Positions 1-8,332 of a stretch of 64,000 nt of DNA are shown here, piece after piece; position 1 is the stretch's first letter, and every line of letters starts with the position of its first letter. The DNA comes from Sphingopyxis sp. YR583. GTDB lineage: Bacteria > Pseudomonadota > Alphaproteobacteria > Sphingomonadales > Sphingomonadaceae. The notes beneath the pieces were generated by a model. The model was not told the origin of the DNA. It did no database searches and worked only from the letters and a program-made list of their open reading frames with translations. The stretch spans positions 186,001-250,000 of the forward strand of contig NZ_FNWK01000005.1 of NCBI RefSeq assembly GCF_900108295.1. The letters run 5' to 3'. The translations under genes were made by a program, and so were the position numbers.

Positions 1-512
1 GTGCGCGCATAAGCCGCGCCCATCACCGCGAACTGGACGAGATTGTTGGCGTCGCAATCGGTATTGGCGCCAAGGTCGAGCATCACGACGTCATTGTCGC
101 CGAGCGACGGCAACAGTGCCGCAAGCGCCGGGCGATCGATGCCCGGCATCGTGCGCAGCGCGAGCTTGGCCATCGCCATCAGTGCGCCGGTGTTGCCTGC
201 GGACACGGCGCCGCCGGCATCGCCGCGTTTTACCGCATCGATCGCCAGCCCCATCGAGGTGCTTTTCGCCTTGCGCAGCGCCTGGCTCGGCTTGTCCTCG
301 CCCGAGACAACGCCGTCGGTGTGGAGGATATCCGACGCCGCGCGCAGGTTCGGGTGATTTTCGAGCGCAGCCTTGATCTGCACCTCGTCGCCGACGAGGA
401 TGAAGCGGAGGCCATCATGCTTATGGCGCGCCATTGCGGCGCCGGCGAGCATCATGCGCACGCCGACGTCACCGCCCATCGCATCGATTGCGATTCGCGG
501 TGTCAGTACCAT
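1..512 (-). CDS. plsX: Phosphate acyltransferase PlsX (partial, N-terminal half)
   Basis: PlsX makes acyl-phosphate from acyl-ACP as the first step of membrane phospholipid synthesis at the inner face of the membrane. About 170 N-terminal residues are visible of the roughly 340 usual for the family; the rest lies beyond the window edge. The start MVLTPRIAIDAMGGD and the motif SAGNTGALMA near residues 100-110 are typical of PlsX. A GGAGGGC ribosome binding site precedes the ATG at 512. It follows rpmF by 22 nt, the classic bacterial rpmF-plsX arrangement, so the two are probably co-transcribed. Confidence 0.93.
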   Translation of the reverse strand, partial: MVLTPRIAIDAMGGDVGVRMMLAGAAMARHKHDGLRFILVGDEVQIKAALENHPNLRAASDILHTDGVVSGEDKPSQALRKAKSTSMGLAIDAVKRGDAGGAVSAGNTGALMAMAKLALRTMPGIDRPALAALLPSLGDNDVVMLDLGANTDCDANNLVQFAVMGAAYAR

Positions 513-534
513 TTAATGCCCTCCGGCTTGATTA

Positions 535-714
535 TTATGCGCCGACCGACACCACTTCACGGCCATTATAATGGCCGCAGGCGTTGCAGAGATTGTGCGG
601 GCGCTTCAGCTCGCCGCAGTTCGGGCATTCCTGAAAGGCTTCAACCTTCAGGCTGTCGTGGCTGCGACGCATGCCGCGCTTCGAGGGCGAGGTTTTTCGC
701 TTGGGAACGGCCAT
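535..714 (-). CDS. rpmF: 50S ribosomal protein L32
   Basis: This 59-residue protein starts [20 protein letters not shown], the L32 signature. A CPNCGELK / CNACGH pair supplies the four cysteines of the zinc-ribbon form of L32. It is a structural protein of the large ribosomal subunit near the peptidyl-transferase centre. An AGGA stretch a few bases upstream serves as ribosome binding site. plsX follows after 22 nt in the same direction. It is short enough to be missed by length-filtered gene finders. Confidence 0.96.
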   Translation of the reverse strand: MAVPKRKTSPSKRGMRRSHDSLKVEAFQECPNCGELKRPHNLCNACGHYNGREVVSVGA

Positions 715-895
715 GATATTTCCTGCATTCTAAATAAAGTGTCACGAATCGGCTACCCGGATTTGTCACTTCCGTTGCCGGAAATAACTGGCCCGCCCGC
801 CAAGCCGAAGGCTGTTCCCGGCCAAAAAGGTCAGGAAAATCTTCCGCCGGAGGGTGCCTCAACGCCAGATGGTGTCGGGTGCCGGATCGGGCGCG

Positions 896-923
896 GCTAT
901 AGCGTTTTTGCCCGCAAAGGCAA
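896..923 (-). promoter_or_regulatory. Possible sigma70-type promoter for rpmF-plsX
   Basis: Read on the minus strand this gives TTGCCT, a 16-bp spacer, then TATAGC, 4/6 matches to each consensus hexamer. It lies about 180 bp upstream of rpmF within the 316-bp gap 715-1030, in which I see no gene. Experimental mapping is absent, and a promoter nearer to rpmF is possible. Confidence 0.35.
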
Positions 924-1030
924 GCCCATTGCGTCCATCATCTCGAAGGCTTGCCGCCTTGGTTCGGGGATGTCACAGCTGTGTTGCTCGATCACGACAA
1001 TGTGGCAGCTGACAATGTGGGGGAAGCAAC

Positions 1031-1468
1031 ATGATAATATTGCCGATCAGCCTGACGATCGCCGCGGGGGCGGCGCTGCTGAACCTGTGGCTCTCGATCC
1101 GGGTCGGCCGCGTCCGCACAAAGGAAAAGGTCTTTATCGGCGACGGTGGCAACGACCTGCTGACGCGGCGCATGCGCGCGCACAGCAACTTCGTCGAAAA
1201 TACCGCGTTCGTGCTGATCCTGCTCGCCTTGGCCGAACTCGGCCTCGGCTCGTCGATGTGGCTGTGGGGCGTCGGCGCACTCTATCTGATCGGGCGCATC
1301 CTGCACGCGATGGGAATGGACGGGATGATGTGGGGCCGGATGGTCGGCACGATCATCACCATGCTAACGCAGCTCGGCCTCGCGATCGGCGCGCTTGCGA
1401 TCGTCTATCTGACGCCGACGAGCATCACCACCGACATCGTCGAAACCGAAGCCGCAGCGCCGAAATAA
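1031..1468 (+). CDS. MAPEG family membrane protein
   Basis: This 145-residue integral membrane protein has four hydrophobic segments, the MAPEG layout (membrane-associated proteins in eicosanoid and glutathione metabolism). The segment RMRAHSNFVENTAFVLILLA around residues 48-67 carries the family hallmark R-x-H-x-N-x-x-E-N. Bacterial members of this subgroup are mostly uncharacterised; glutathione-dependent activity is plausible but not shown. A GGGGGAA ribosome binding site precedes the ATG. It converges on the metallo-hydrolase gene, whose stop lies only 6 nt downstream. Confidence 0.85.
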   Translation: MIILPISLTIAAGAALLNLWLSIRVGRVRTKEKVFIGDGGNDLLTRRMRAHSNFVENTAFVLILLALAELGLGSSMWLWGVGALYLIGRILHAMGMDGMMWGRMVGTIITMLTQLGLAIGALAIVYLTPTSITTDIVETEAAAPK

Positions 1469-1473
1469 CCAGC

Positions 1474-2139
1474 CTAATTGCCGAGGGCCATATCGCTCAC
1501 GAACGGATTGGTACGCCGTTCGTGAGCGAAATTGCTGTGCGCACCGTGCCCCGGCAGAAAGGTCGTATCACCGCCGAGCGGCCACAATTTCTGTGTGATG
1601 GAATCGAGCAATTGCTGGTGATTGCCGCGCGGAAAGTCGGTGCGCCCGATCGATCCCTGAAAGATCACGTCGCCGACGATCGCCAGTTTCGACGGTGCAT
1701 GATGGAAGACGACATGCCCCGGCGTGTGCCCCGGGCAGTGGATGACGTCGATGGTGAGGTTGCCGACGGTCACCGTGTCGCCGTCGACGAGCCAGCGATC
1801 GGGCTCGAACGCTTCGCCCACCATGCCGAACCGCGCGCCATCCTCGGCAAAGGCCTCGATCCAGAAACGGTCGTCCTCGTGCGGCCCCTCGATCGGCACG
1901 CCGAGTTCCTTCGCGAGCATTCCCGCCTGCCCGCAATGGTCCATATGGCCATGGGTCACGAGGATCTTCTCGACCTCGACGCCGGTCTGCTTCACCGCTT
2001 CCTTGAGCTTGGGCAGGTCGCCGCCGGGATCGACGAAAGCCGCCTTGTTGGTTTCGGTGCACCACAGCAAGGTGCAATTCTGCTGGAAGGCGGTCACGGG
2101 CACGATCGCCGCGCGCATCGGAGGATTTGGTGCGTTCAT
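1474..2139 (-). CDS. MBL-fold metallo-hydrolase (glyoxalase II-like)
   Basis: The metallo-beta-lactamase zinc motif THGHMDHCG is present, with the further ligands in CPGHTPGH, the aspartate in VGDVIFQGSIGRTDFP, and the last histidine in LPGHG. Length (221 aa from the chosen ATG) and spacing fit the YcbL/GloB-like branch, which hydrolyses thioesters such as S-lactoylglutathione. The ATG at 2139 is preferred over one 12 codons upstream because family homology begins at MNAPNPPMRAAIVPV. Substrate is not predictable from sequence. It converges with the MAPEG gene. Confidence 0.88.
   Translation of the reverse strand: MNAPNPPMRAAIVPVTAFQQNCTLLWCTETNKAAFVDPGGDLPKLKEAVKQTGVEVEKILVTHGHMDHCGQAGMLAKELGVPIEGPHEDDRFWIEAFAEDGARFGMVGEAFEPDRWLVDGDTVTVGNLTIDVIHCPGHTPGHVVFHHAPSKLAIVGDVIFQGSIGRTDFPRGNHQQLLDSITQKLWPLGGDTTFLPGHGAHSNFAHERRTNPFVSDMALGN
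1493..1529. terminator. Hairpin inside the 3' end of the metallo-hydrolase gene
   Basis: A perfect inverted repeat: 14-bp arms TCGCTCACGAACGG (1493-1506) and CCGTTCGTGAGCGA (1516-1529), with a 9-nt loop. It starts 25 nt after the MAPEG stop codon and lies wholly in the last codons of the convergent metallo-hydrolase gene. No clear T-tract follows, so terminator function is inference from position. Confidence 0.45.
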
Positions 2140-2244
2140 GGCGCCCGATGTGGGGAAATGTGCCGCTGAAGGCAAGAGCGCGGCTCATTAGGTACTGCTG
2201 ATGGCTGGCTTCGACCAATTGCGGGCATTCATCTCTATTTGTAG

Positions 2245-2496
2245 ATGTTGGCAATGACGCTTTTGGCCAAAACAATGGAAGTCGTGTTCATCCTCGCTGT
2301 AGGCACAGGTGTGTTGGCGCACATTTATGGATCTTTGTACTGGTTTCCAATGTGGCGAGCCGGATTCCGCAAGCTGGAGAAACATAAAGGATATCGCAGA
2401 AAAGCGGCAATTGGATATACAATATTCGGCATTGCTCTCGCGGTTGCATTTGCAGCTCGCGCCATCGCCGAACGCTGGGGTGGCGGCTGGCAATAA
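2245..2496 (+). CDS. Small membrane protein of unknown function
   Basis: An 83-residue ORF with two hydrophobic segments (roughly residues 10-32 and 55-72) and a basic loop (RKLEKHKGYRRK) between them. I do not recognise a family. An alternative ATG lies 9 nt downstream, and no strong ribosome binding site is visible. The coding sequence is clearly AT-richer than its neighbours, which may point to transferred or weakly expressed DNA. Confidence 0.5.
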   Translation: MLAMTLLAKTMEVVFILAVGTGVLAHIYGSLYWFPMWRAGFRKLEKHKGYRRKAAIGYTIFGIALAVAFAARAIAERWGGGWQ

Positions 2497-2578
2497 CGAC
2501 CGCTCCCCGTTCCATGGCCGACATTCGATGCCGATGCGGGGCGTATAGCCGCAAACGACCGTTAGTTGCCGCTAATCT

Positions 2579-2711
2579 CCTCCCTGTGGCGCAGCCATGG
2601 GGAGGTGGCAGCCCGAAGGGCTGACGGAGGGGCGTTTGACGCGACGTCGCAGCCCCTCCACCATCGCCTGCGGCGACGGTCCCCCTCCCCACGGCTCCGC
2701 CGCAGGGAGGA
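2579..2711. repeat. Intergenic inverted-repeat element, 133 bp
   Basis: Imperfect terminal inverted repeats of 27 bp, CCTCCCTGTGGCGCAGCC... at 2579-2605 and its near complement at 2685-2711, flank an inner stem made of GGGGCG...CAGCCCC and similar pieces. The arms differ at only a few positions. The pattern matches dispersed non-coding palindromic elements of alpha-proteobacteria. Together with the adjacent palindrome it fills the 348-bp gap 2497-2844, in which I see no gene. Confidence 0.7.
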
Positions 2712-2721
2712 TACGGCGCTC

Positions 2722-2796
2722 TCGTCACCCCGGACTTGATCCGGGGTCCACGACGACGGCGCAGCTATGGATGCCGGATCAAGTCCGGCATGACGA
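2722..2796. repeat. REP-like palindrome (GTCA...CCGGAC type)
   Basis: TCGTCACCCCGGACTTGATC at the left and its near complement GATCAAGTCCGGCATGACGA at the right form a long imperfect palindrome. Each half also holds a smaller palindrome around CCGGA-TCAAGTCCGG. Related GTCAT-type palindromes occur at 46035-46108 and 55222-55247. It sits directly downstream of the 133-bp element. Confidence 0.7.
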
Positions 2797-2844
2797 AAGA
2801 GGCTGAGGAAACGTCGGCTCTCCACCCCGAAACAGCCGAGGCCG

Positions 2845-3411
2845 TCAGCGCAGCGTCATCGTGTCACCTTCGACGTTGACCGCGGCGAGCTTTGCCAGAA
2901 AGCTCTGGCCGAGCAACGATACGCCCATATCGGCGTCGATCACCGCGGCTTCGACCTGCCGGACTTCGATCCCCTCGATTTCGACGCTGTCGAGCATGAC
3001 GGTACGCATCGGGACGTCACCGCCCGCCGTACGCGCGGTGCCCGTGATGGGAAGGCGGTCGACGTCGATGCCAAGCGACCGGGCGTCGCTCCGCGTCAGA
3101 GCGACGATCGATGCGCCGCTGTCGACCATGACCCGAATATTCGTGCCGTCGATGTCCGCATCGGCATAGAAATGCGAATCGCCCGATCGCGCAAGCAACA
3201 CCTCGCGCGGCCGACCCGTTTCCCCCCGGGCTTCAGCCGCGGCCATCGACAGGTCTTTGCGAACCTTGTGCGTCGTCCAATTGTCGTGATTGCCCGAAAC
3301 GCCATTCGACGTTTCGACGGCATCATCGGACGAAGACCGGCTGGCGACGCTCGCCATACCGACCGAAACCACCGCGATTACCGCAGTCAACCCGAGAAAG
3401 CGCCCCAACAT
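2845..3411 (-). CDS. Retropepsin-like aspartic protease, clan AA (TIGR02281-like)
   Basis: A 188-residue protein with an N-terminal hydrophobic anchor (residues 1-24) followed by a retroviral-type aspartyl protease domain. The active-site motif VMVDSGASIVALT (about residues 95-107) and the C-terminal motif DMGVSLLGQSFLAKL match the clan AA family common in alpha-proteobacteria. It should face the periplasm. Its substrates are unknown. It stands alone, preceded by the gene at 3447-4070 in the same direction. Confidence 0.87.
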   Translation of the reverse strand: MLGRFLGLTAVIAVVSVGMASVASRSSSDDAVETSNGVSGNHDNWTTHKVRKDLSMAAAEARGETGRPREVLLARSGDSHFYADADIDGTNIRVMVDSGASIVALTRSDARSLGIDVDRLPITGTARTAGGDVPMRTVMLDSVEIEGIEVRQVEAAVIDADMGVSLLGQSFLAKLAAVNVEGDTMTLR

Positions 3412-3446
3412 GAGGCGCTTTTTCGCAAAAGAGAGTTGGAGATTGG

Positions 3447-4070
3447 TTAAGCGGGCTCGCCCCGTTCGATGAATGCGCGCCAGGTCGGCGTCTCGCCGCG
3501 AATGCTGTAAGCGATCCGCGCGCAGGCATAGTGCCGGCCCGGCCTATTGTCAGCCTCGGCGGCGGTCGTCGGCCATGGTCCGGTGCCGTCACCGCCCGCC
3601 GCCCAACAGACGAGCGCCTCTGCCTCCTGCCCATTTTCGATTGCGGCGCGTTCGGCGGCGCCGAGCGACGCCGGCGCACTCCAGCCGAGGATCGCGCGAT
3701 GAGCAAAACCCTTTGAGAAAAGCGCGGGCAGAAAAGGACTGTCGCGATCGACCAGCAAACCCCGGACGCCCGCACGGTCGGCTGCGGACAGCCACTGCCC
3801 GCCAAGCAAAGGCGCCCATTGCGCCTCGTCACGCGAGGCGAGCGCCCTCGCCAACTCGTCCGCCGCAGCCGCGAAGCGCGGCGTCCAAGCCGAACCGGCG
3901 TCGAGTGGTGCGAGTTTCGAAGCGGGCTGCGCCACCTCGGGCTCGGTGGGCAGCAACGATGCCGGCGCCGCATATAGGGGGACCGGCAAGGCGAAGACGG
4001 CGACAAGCGCCGACGAAATCAGCAAAGCGCGCATGTCGGGAAGTCTAGCAGCAAAGGCTGCATCTGTCAT
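3447..4070 (-). CDS. Exported protein of unknown function
   Basis: About 207 residues. A signal peptide runs from MRALLISSALVAVFALP to a cleavage-like PLYAAPA. The ATG at 4070 overlaps the ygfZ stop as ATGA, which suggests translational coupling; an internal ATG at 4034 would start exactly at the signal peptide and is a good alternative. The mature part is rich in Ala, Trp and Glu and ends with RHYACARIAYSIRGETPTWRA. I do not recognise a domain. It probably shares a transcript with ygfZ. Confidence 0.72.
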   Translation of the reverse strand: MTDAAFAARLPDMRALLISSALVAVFALPVPLYAAPASLLPTEPEVAQPASKLAPLDAGSAWTPRFAAAADELARALASRDEAQWAPLLGGQWLSAADRAGVRGLLVDRDSPFLPALFSKGFAHRAILGWSAPASLGAAERAAIENGQEAEALVCWAAGGDGTGPWPTTAAEADNRPGRHYACARIAYSIRGETPTWRAFIERGEPA

Positions 4071-4804
4071 GAACCGGCGGCGAGCCCCTCGCGCAGCCAA
4101 CCGGGTGCGGCAGCAGCGTCGATATTCTCGGCCCGCCGGTGCTCGACCGACCAGCCAAGTTCGGGCCAGGCGATCACCTGTCGCTTTTCGTCGGCCTCGG
4201 CGATCGGCACGACGACGAGCCGCCGGTTGACCTTTTGCCGCCAGTTCATCCGGGCGGTATTTTCCTGCCCGACGTAACAGCCCTTGGTGAAGCTGACGCC
4301 GTTCAGTTCCGCCGCGTTGCATTCGAGCCAAAGCGTCGTTCCGTCGCCGAGTTCGGCGCGCCCCTCGGTCACGCCGAGCGCGAGCCGGTGCGCCTGCCAC
4401 CGCGCGTCGGCCCCCTCCCCCTCATCCGCCGGGGCCAGCCAGCGTTGCCCGAGTCCGGAAAGTCGCGGATCGACAACGCCGAGGTCGCCTTCCGGCGCCC
4501 AATGAACGCAAAGCGTCTCTTCGCGCGTGATCGTGATCGCGCGGCGCAGGCGATAGAGCGTCAGCCTTTTGGCGAGATCGCCCGCCGCGTCGCGCTCGCA
4601 GTCGATGAGAATATCGTCGCCGTCGCCCCAGATCAGGAAGTCGAACAGCGCCTTGCCCTGCGCGGTGAGCAGCGCCGCCCACACCGGCAGATTACCCGAC
4701 GTGTCGTTGGTGACGAGCCCCTGCAGAAAGCCGCGGACGTCCTCCCCCGACAGACGGATGAGGGCGCGGTTGGTCAGCGTTGTCGAGAGGGTGGTATTGG
4801 ACAT
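4067..4804 (-). CDS. ygfZ: Folate-binding protein YgfZ (GcvT-like)
   Basis: The hallmark KGCYVGQENTARM (canonical KGCYxGQE) lies near residue 175, and the N-terminal RALIRLSGEDVRGFLQGLVTND is typical of the YgfZ/CAF17 family. These tetrahydrofolate-binding proteins help maintain iron-sulfur enzymes such as MiaB. The length of 245 residues is at the short end of the family. It is transcribed divergently from pyrC, with a 58-bp gap, and its stop overlaps the start of the next gene by 4 nt. Confidence 0.9.
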   Translation of the reverse strand: MSNTTLSTTLTNRALIRLSGEDVRGFLQGLVTNDTSGNLPVWAALLTAQGKALFDFLIWGDGDDILIDCERDAAGDLAKRLTLYRLRRAITITREETLCVHWAPEGDLGVVDPRLSGLGQRWLAPADEGEGADARWQAHRLALGVTEGRAELGDGTTLWLECNAAELNGVSFTKGCYVGQENTARMNWRQKVNRRLVVVPIAEADEKRQVIAWPELGWSVEHRRAENIDAAAAPGWLREGLAAGS

Positions 4805-4862
4805 GGCGATAATCTAGGGACGCGGCAGCCAAAGCCAAGCCCACTTACGACGAGTCTTTTCG

Positions 4863-5888
4863 ATGACCGACCGCCTGACGATCCGCCGCCCCGACGACTG
4901 GCATGTCCATTTGCGCGACGGCGCGATGCTCGATCATGTCGCGCAATATACCGCGCGCCAATTCGCGCGCGCGATCATCATGCCGAACCTGTCGCCGCCG
5001 GTCACGACCGCCGAAGAGGGCGCGGCGTATCGCGACCGCATCAACGCGGCGGTGCCCGCGGGGATCGATTTCACCCCGCTGATCGTCGCGTACCTCACCG
5101 ATCAAAGCGACCCGGACGAGATGGCACGCGGCCACGCGGAAGGCGTGTTCACCGCCGCTAAGCTCTATCCCGCGCACGCGACCACCGGCAGCGCGCACGG
5201 CGTCACCGACATCGCAAAGATCATGCCCGTGCTCAAGCGCATGGCCGAAATCGGTATGCCGCTGCTGATCCACGGCGAGGTCACCGACCATGAGGTCGAT
5301 ATCTTCGACCGCGAGGCGGTGTTTATAGAACGCACGCTGAAGGGGCTTGTCCGCGACCTGCCGGACCTGAAGATCGTCTTCGAACATATTACGACGTCCG
5401 AAGCGGTCGATTTCGTGATGGCCGCCCCCGCCAATATCGCTGCGACGATCACGCCGCAGCACCTCCACATCAACCGCAACGCGATGCTGGTCGGCGGCAT
5501 CCGGCCGCACGCCTATTGCCTGCCGGTAGCAAAGCGCGAGCAGCACCGGCTTGCCGTCCGCGCCGCCGCGGTGTCGGGGTCGCCCAAATTCTTCCTTGGC
5601 ACCGACAGCGCACCGCACGCGGTCCACACGAAAGAAGCCGCCTGCGGCTGCGCCGGCATCTTCAACGCGCCCTATGCGCTCGAATCCTATATCCAGGTGT
5701 TCGACGAGGAAGGCGCGCTGGACAGGTTCGAGGGTTTTGCCAGCGAGCATGGCCCGAATTTTTATGACCTGCCGCTAAATGACGCGACGATCACGCTGGA
5801 ACGTGGCGAAACCGTCGTTCCCGACAAGATCGGCGAAGTCGTCCCCTTCCACGCCGGCGAAACGCTCGGCTGGCGGCTGGTTTCCTAA
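4863..5888 (+). CDS. pyrC: Dihydroorotase (class II)
   Basis: A 341-residue cytosolic amidohydrolase that converts carbamoyl-aspartate to dihydroorotate in pyrimidine synthesis. Visible are the zinc motif DWHVHLRDG near residue 13, the carboxylated-lysine region [11 protein letters not shown], histidines in LLIHGEVTD and FEHITT, and the catalytic aspartate in LGTDSAPH. Length is standard for PyrC of the E. coli type. The stop overlaps the end of the convergent rarD gene by 4 nt. Confidence 0.97.
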   Translation: MTDRLTIRRPDDWHVHLRDGAMLDHVAQYTARQFARAIIMPNLSPPVTTAEEGAAYRDRINAAVPAGIDFTPLIVAYLTDQSDPDEMARGHAEGVFTAAKLYPAHATTGSAHGVTDIAKIMPVLKRMAEIGMPLLIHGEVTDHEVDIFDREAVFIERTLKGLVRDLPDLKIVFEHITTSEAVDFVMAAPANIAATITPQHLHINRNAMLVGGIRPHAYCLPVAKREQHRLAVRAAAVSGSPKFFLGTDSAPHAVHTKEAACGCAGIFNAPYALESYIQVFDEEGALDRFEGFASEHGPNFYDLPLNDATITLERGETVVPDKIGEVVPFHAGETLGWRLVS

Positions 5889-6799
5889 GCGGCGACCACC
5901 CGATCGGCGCGTATCTTGCGCAGCATGTCGAAACTGAACACCGCGATGCTGACCCATATCAGCAGGAAACAGGCGAGCTGCACGGGTTTGAGCGGCTCGC
6001 CGAAGACGAACAGCCCGAGCAGGAACTGCACCGTCGGCGCGAGATACTGGACGAAGCCGAGCGCCGCATAGCTCATCCGCCGCGCCGCGGTGGCAAAGAG
6101 CAAAAGCGGCACGGCGGTCACGATCCCGCCCGCCATCAACAAGAGACTGATCGACCCGTCCGATCCGAAACCGCGCCCGTCGCCCGCCCAGAGGTAAAAG
6201 GCCGAGACCGCCAGCGACGGGATGAGCAGCACCGTCGTTTCGACCGCAAGCCCCGGCAGCGAGCCCACCGGGACGACCTTGCGAATGAGGCCATAGATGC
6301 CGAAGGAAAAGGCCAGCGTCAGGCTGATCCACAGCGTATCGAGCGCGCCGGCGAGCAGGATCGCGACGCCGACCCCCGCGATCACGACCGCCACGAGTTG
6401 CAACCGCGACAGCCGCTCGCCGAGGAAGATCATGCCGAGCATCACATTGACGAGCGGGTTGAGATAATAGCCGAGGCTCGCCGCGAGCACATGATCGGTG
6501 AAGATGGAGAAGATATAGACGAGCCAGTTGACCGCGATCAGCAGCGCGCTGGCTATCAGCAGCCGCAGCGTGCGCCAATCTTTCAGCGCGGTCAGATAGT
6601 CGCCGATCTGTTTGCGGAACAGCATGATCACGAAACAGAGCGGCAGCGACCAGATGATCCGCTGGGCAAGCACCTCGACCGGCGGGACGCTGCTGAGCAA
6701 TTTGAAGAAGAGCGGGACGAAACCCCAGATGCCATAGGCCGCGAGCGCATAGGGCAAGCCGCCCTGATTGCTCCCCGAGGGGGCCGGTGTCTGTGCCAT
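5885..6799 (-). CDS. rarD: RarD-type EamA family permease
   Basis: A 304-residue protein with about ten hydrophobic segments. The opening [33 protein letters not shown] (first 20: [20 protein letters not shown]) is a strong match to RarD, which begins with the same Y-x-x-W-G-x-x-P-x-x-F-K pattern. RarD proteins belong to the drug/metabolite transporter superfamily, and their substrate is not established. It converges with pyrC, and the two coding regions overlap slightly. Confidence 0.9.
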   Translation of the reverse strand: MAQTPAPSGSNQGGLPYALAAYGIWGFVPLFFKLLSSVPPVEVLAQRIIWSLPLCFVIMLFRKQIGDYLTALKDWRTLRLLIASALLIAVNWLVYIFSIFTDHVLAASLGYYLNPLVNVMLGMIFLGERLSRLQLVAVVIAGVGVAILLAGALDTLWISLTLAFSFGIYGLIRKVVPVGSLPGLAVETTVLLIPSLAVSAFYLWAGDGRGFGSDGSISLLLMAGGIVTAVPLLLFATAARRMSYAALGFVQYLAPTVQFLLGLFVFGEPLKPVQLACFLLIWVSIAVFSFDMLRKIRADRVVAA

Positions 6800-6822
6800 G
6801 GCTCTCTGAACTGTCTAAATGA

Positions 6823-7044
6823 TCAGATGATGCCGCCGCCGAGCATCAGGCGGATGACGCCGATGACGATGACGACGATATTGAGGTTCCGCCCGCTCGT
6901 CTTGTCCGACATCGCACCGAGCGCGAGGCCGACGACGGCGAAAGGAACGATCACCCAATTCGCCCAGCCAAGCAGCGGGATGAACGCAAAAACGGCCAGA
7001 ACCAAGGCGATAGCGCCAATGACGAGCGATCCGATATTGAGCAT
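6823..7044 (-). CDS. Small two-helix membrane protein
   Basis: A 73-residue protein starting MLNIGSLVIGAIALVLAVFA, with hydrophobic stretches over residues 3-22, 24-42 and the C-terminus, separated by a short polar piece MSDKTSGRN. It ends with a GGGII tail. An upstream ATG in frame would add 21 residues without family-like character. Function unknown; likely an inner-membrane protein. Confidence 0.6.
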   Translation of the reverse strand: MLNIGSLVIGAIALVLAVFAFIPLLGWANWVIVPFAVVGLALGAMSDKTSGRNLNIVVIVIGVIRLMLGGGII

Positions 7045-7225
7045 GGCGGAGTTGTCGCATGCCGCTGCCGATGCGGCAAGAGCCTTTCGGTTCATCGACA
7101 GGAACACTCAATTCGTCTTGTTGCCTAGGGTTAATGCAACGGGTTCGGCACCCGGCTCGTTTTCCCCTCGAAGCGCCCGGTCCCGTCAAGCGGGATGAGG
7201 CGTCGAAACCAGGAAAGGATTTGAC

Positions 7226-7621
7226 ATGCGTAATTTCTCGAAGGGTCTGATGGGCGCGTTTGCCGCCGCCAGCGTCGCCCTGACCGCCCCTGCCTATGCG
7301 GGTATCGCGGCCCCGGCCAAGGCCGATGGTTTCCATCAGCTCGACCAGTCGTCGAACTTCTATCGCAAGAAGGATCGTCGCTATTACGCCCGTGACGAGC
7401 GGATCGGCCGCAACACCCGCGTGTGGCGTGGCGAGGACGGCCGTTATCGCTGCAAGAAGGATAATGGCACGACCGGCCTTCTGATCGGCGGCGCGGTGGG
7501 CGGCCTGGCCGGCCACGAAATCGCCGGCGGCGGTGACAAGCTGCTGGGTACGATCATCGGTGCCGGTGCCGGCGCACTGATCGGCCGCGAGGTCGACCGC
7601 GACAAATATCGCTGCCGCTAA
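7226..7621 (+). CDS. Glycine-zipper 2TM domain surface protein
   Basis: A 131-residue secreted protein. The signal peptide ends near APAYAG (residues 21-26). The C-terminal half carries the glycine-zipper repeats GLLIGGAVGGLAGHEIAG and GTIIGAGAGALIGREVD, the layout of the Rickettsia 17-kDa antigen / Glycine zipper 2TM family found in outer membranes. Two cysteines (YRCKK and the YRCR end) might form a disulfide. A GGAAAGGA ribosome binding site precedes the ATG. It appears monocistronic, with a strong hairpin downstream. Confidence 0.85.
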   Translation: MRNFSKGLMGAFAAASVALTAPAYAGIAAPAKADGFHQLDQSSNFYRKKDRRYYARDERIGRNTRVWRGEDGRYRCKKDNGTTGLLIGGAVGGLAGHEIAGGGDKLLGTIIGAGAGALIGREVDRDKYRCR

Positions 7622-7684
7622 GGGTTTACCGCAACCGTCTCGAGTACGGGTTCGAGACCCCTCCAGCCCGTACACGCTGATGGC

Positions 7685-7712
7685 GAGGGCACCGGTTAAC
7701 GCCGGTGCCCTC
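7685..7712 (+). terminator. Strong hairpin downstream of the glycine-zipper gene
   Basis: Perfect 11-bp arms GAGGGCACCGG and CCGGTGCCCTC enclose a 6-nt loop. There is no T-tract after it, so it may act as a terminator or as a 3'-end stabiliser. A weaker hairpin, GTCTCGA / TCGAGAC, lies about 50 nt upstream. Confidence 0.55.
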
Positions 7713-7780
7713 AAGCGTATCCGCTTGCCGAATACGCCCTCTTGTCGCAGAAGCGTCGGCCATCTGCGGGAGATTATATA

Positions 7781-8332
7781 ATGTTGAATGGCCCCCTGCT
7801 CGTCACCGAGCGGCTGATCCTGCGCCCACCGTCGGCCGAGGATTTCGACGGCTTTGCCGAAATGTGCACCGAGGAAGACACGATGCGCTTTATCGGCGGC
7901 ACCAGCCCACGGTCGGCCGCCTGGCGCCAATGGTGCACGCTGGCGGGTGCCTGGCATATTCGGGGTTTTTCGATGTTCTCGGTGATCGAGCGCGCGACCG
8001 GCGAATGGGTCGGACGACTTGGCCCGTGGGAACCCGACGGCTGGCCCGCCCCCGAAGTCGGCTATGGCGTGCGCGCCAAATTTGCCGGCAAGGGCTATGC
8101 GTTCGAGGGCAGCGTCGCGGCCTGCGATTTCGCGGTCGAATTCCTGAAATGGCCCGAGCTGATGCACAGCATCGACCCCGCCAACACGCGATCGCAAGCG
8201 CTCGCGAAACGGCTCGGCGCAACGAACAGCGGCCCGACCCGCCTCCCCGCACCGTTCGAGGACGCGCCGGTCGACGCATGGACGCAGAGCGCCGACGCGT
8301 GGCGGGTCAAGCGCAAGGAATTCCTGCCTTGA
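7781..8332 (+). CDS. GNAT family N-acetyltransferase (RimJ/RimL-like)
   Basis: A 183-residue acyltransferase starting with the RimJ/RimL opening LVTERLILRPPSAEDFDGFA. The acetyl-CoA-binding segment is GYGVRAKFAGKGYAFEGSVA, and a PANTRSQALAKRLGA motif follows as expected for this branch. The ATG at 7781 has a GGGAG ribosome binding site and matches the family start; an upstream ATG adds 13 unrelated residues. Its stop overlaps the next gene by 4 nt (TTGA). The acetylated substrate is unknown. Confidence 0.87.
   Translation: MLNGPLLVTERLILRPPSAEDFDGFAEMCTEEDTMRFIGGTSPRSAAWRQWCTLAGAWHIRGFSMFSVIERATGEWVGRLGPWEPDGWPAPEVGYGVRAKFAGKGYAFEGSVAACDFAVEFLKWPELMHSIDPANTRSQALAKRLGATNSGPTRLPAPFEDAPVDAWTQSADAWRVKRKEFLP

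Noticed and set aside
7640..7665. GGTTCGAGACC, like the T-arm of a tRNA
   Set aside because: No acceptor stem, anticodon arm or D-arm can be built around it on either strand; it is part of a small hairpin.
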